Assembly: GCA_013115125.1 (NCBI GenBank)
Contig: JABANN010000586.1
Coordinates: forward strand, 1 to 20,114
Direction of reading: 5' to 3'
DNA from: Perkinsus olseni
Taxonomy: Eukaryota; Perkinsozoa; Perkinsida
DNA length: 20,114 bases
In this document: in pieces, positions 18,456 through 20,114 of the stretch
Layout of the letters: each line of letters opens with the position of its first letter
Numbering within the stretch: position 1 is the stretch's first letter
The notes under the pieces: generated by a model
What the model was told of the DNA's origin: nothing
Database searches by the model: none
What the model saw: the letters and a program-made list of their open reading frames with translations, nothing else
Position numbers and translations under genes: made by a program

Positions 18456-18570
18456 CTGGCAGTGTACGATTCGCCACACGATCAAGCGCCCGGCGTGTTC
18501 TCGAGGTTATCTAGAAAAGTCCCCGACGGGGACTCCCCGTAGAGAAAGCACTGCGCGGTCCGCTTCAGAA

Positions 18571-18838
18571 GGGGTAATTCCCAAAATCCAAGGGAGAAGT
18601 ACAAAATCCAAGGAAGCGTTTTCAGGGATCTGCATTACCTGGGCAACAGTTCGGGTTTCTGGTTGACCTGGGTAACAGTTCCGGGATCGGGTTGCCCTGT
18701 CGGGTTTCGGGAGGGGTTTCTGGTTTCCCGTTCCCGCCTTCACCCGCAATCCAGGGGTTTTCTCTGTTGCTTTTGCCTCTCTGTCGCACGCGCTTCCTTG
18801 GATTTTGTACCTTTCCCTTTGATTTTGTACTTCACCCC
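18571..18838. mobile_element. MITE-like element with ~48-bp terminal inverted repeats
   Basis: 18571-18618 and the complement of 18791-18838 match at about 40 of 48 positions; both begin GGGGT and end GTACAAAATCCAAGGAAGCG. Each arm holds two tandem AAAATC(C)AAGG units. The ~170-bp interior has diverged direct repeats (ACCTGGGCAACAGTT and ACCTGGGTAACAGTT, then TCGGGTTTC). There is no transposase, and no clear target-site duplication by eye. It fits a non-autonomous DNA transposon of ~268 bp. Confidence 0.6.
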
Positions 18839-20114
18839 AGAACAGAAAACAGGGATGCGCGTGCGTGCTACAGAGTGAGCCTCGATTGGGGGTTTCCTTG
18901 TAAATCGTGCTGTATATGGTACTCTCGCCACGACTCTCAGGCTGAGAGTCTCAGCACAAAGGGCGCCGCCGGCTGTCATCACGCCAATTCGACACGATGG
19001 TGGTCTGCAAGAAGCGCCACAGTCGCCAGCTGTTGCGGTCTTCTCAATGCAGTGGTACTGCTTCTGGATTCATTGCTAATCTTATTGAATACTTCTCCGA
19101 TCAGCGGGGAGGACGTCCAGATGCGCCATTATAGTCACAGAGTAGGCGTCACGGTGACGCCGTGGCGCCCCATCGAGTACTCGACTTGATTGGTCCTACT
19201 TGCGACCCGCAGGTCGCTAGCGACTCATAGGTAACATCCCCATAATCATAACCCCTGTATTATGGTGTGGCGAAGGCAAAGGATTGAACCACCTGTCGAG
19301 AATGCATCACCCTGAAGCCATGAGGGAGAAGGTGAGAACAGAACGTATTGTAATGAGGCCCTCATTATGAGGGAGTCTTGGTCTATTAGTTAGTGACTCG
19401 ATCCACCATGCAGCACTCCCGGGGCCAAGCCTGATGGCCAACTCCAGTGGATGAAAAACTCACGAAGTAAAGAGGCTGGGTGGAATGGAACATGGTGAGA
19501 TGGAAATGTCCAATTTCGGGCGCTTGTTAGTGGATGGGCAGGATGAAATCGGGCGATCCAATTTGGACCAGTATACAATGGCCGTGGGGGGGATAAGCAG
19601 CGGAAGGGGTGGCAGACAGAACGAGGGGAAACACTCTCAACTCTGAGAGTTGAACTCTCATCTCCACCCGCGACCACACTTCTCGTTGGGGTAGGCTCGA
19701 TTCGAGTTTCGGGATTGAGTATAGATTGGTGACAGCTCCCATTGGTTGTACTGGACGTAATGGGTTACATCGAGAGCCATTGTGCGGCGCCACCAACGCC
19801 TCGCTATGTCTTGTATAGGTTCTGTCTTTGGTGAAAGTACCACACAAGTCGAGCTTTCTAGGAAATACGGGCCTAGTGGAATCATGGGTAAGACAAAGTT
19901 TACTCATATAGAGGGGAAGGATCGAAGTCGTTAAATAAATGGAGCGAAACTAAATGTATAATGATGGATTAATGAGAATCAAATCATTACCTGCCAACGG
20001 TATGTTAGCGAAGATATCATCCGGCAACAGTAAAGAGTTCATACTGTTGTGACCCCATGGTTGGTGAACCCGACATACTAGACGTAGAATTGATAAAACC
20101 TTATATGTTTGTAT
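18839..20114. other. Right end, no certain gene
   Basis: One protein-like plus frame at 19485-19646 (53 aa, MEHGEMEMSNFGRLLVDGQD...) may be an exon or small gene. The perfect palindrome CCCTCAT-T-ATGAGGG lies near 19363-19377, and CAACTCT-G-AGAGTTG overlaps GAGAGTT-G-AACTCTC near 19639-19661. B-box-like GGTTCAATCC (complement, ~19281) and GAGTTCAACTC (complement, ~19647) hint at further decayed tRNA-like sequences. Confidence 0.35.
19485..19646 (+). CDS. Possible short coding exon, unrecognised
   Basis: Open from ATG 19485 to TGA 19644-19646: an acidic, Met-rich start, then FGRLLVDGQDEIGRSNLDQY and a Gly/Arg/Gln-rich end. It is more protein-like than the other frames here, but nothing conserved is recognised and it ends in a palindrome-rich tRNA-like stretch. 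Confidence 0.25.
   Translation: MEHGEMEMSNFGRLLVDGQDEIGRSNLDQYTMAVGGISSGRGGRQNEGKHSQL

Noticed and set aside
1-20114. Spliced-leader RNA, rRNA or retroelement genes
   Set aside because: Scanned by eye for the dinoflagellate-type leader, rRNA and reverse-transcriptase motifs; none seen.

Overview
The window is eukaryotic nuclear DNA from a protist with many very small GT-AG introns (31-97 bp, plus a few of 160-500 bp) and close-packed genes on both strands. The protein phosphatase is of the kind found in alveolates, and together with the tiny introns and moderate GC this suggests a Perkinsus-like alveolate. That assignment is inference; no rRNA or spliced-leader sequence is present to settle it.

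Layout. 1-78 is a perfect GGTACG hexamer array at the window edge. 932-3297 (minus) is PIG-T, the GPI-transamidase subunit: eight exons whose splice phases all fit, lacking only the extreme N-terminus. About 3300-7046 is mostly non-coding, with strong hairpins, a tRNA-like sequence and a possible small membrane protein gene (5195-5750, minus). 7047-9431 (plus) is a complete PP2C-type phosphatase in ten exons (334 aa). A tRNA-His(GTG) gene lies at 10380-10451. A divergent pair follows: a 183-aa unknown protein (10789-11470, minus, three exons) and an intronless ~706-aa protein built of three related domains (11610-13731, plus), broken by one extra base in an A6 run. 14827-17188 (minus) is a complete SLC25A17/PMP34-like carrier in nine exons (343 aa), including a 26-nt micro-exon. 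The right end (17189-20114) holds repeats, a MITE-like inverted-repeat element and no certain gene.

The recognised genes are housekeeping and unrelated in pathway: GPI anchoring in the ER, Ser/Thr dephosphorylation, and probably peroxisomal nucleotide/cofactor transport. They do not form a functional cluster.

The most unusual signal is a scatter of tRNA-like sequences (A/B-box motifs, T-arm hairpins), several of which sit inside introns. One carrier intron (71 bp) is about tRNA length and tRNA-like from end to end, its last intron carries a perfect T-arm, and the carrier's stop codon falls inside a third tRNA-like stretch. Antisense tRNA-like pieces also occur in a 50-bp PIG-T intron and in a PP2C intron. 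This suggests that tRNA-derived sequences have supplied introns and gene ends in this genome.
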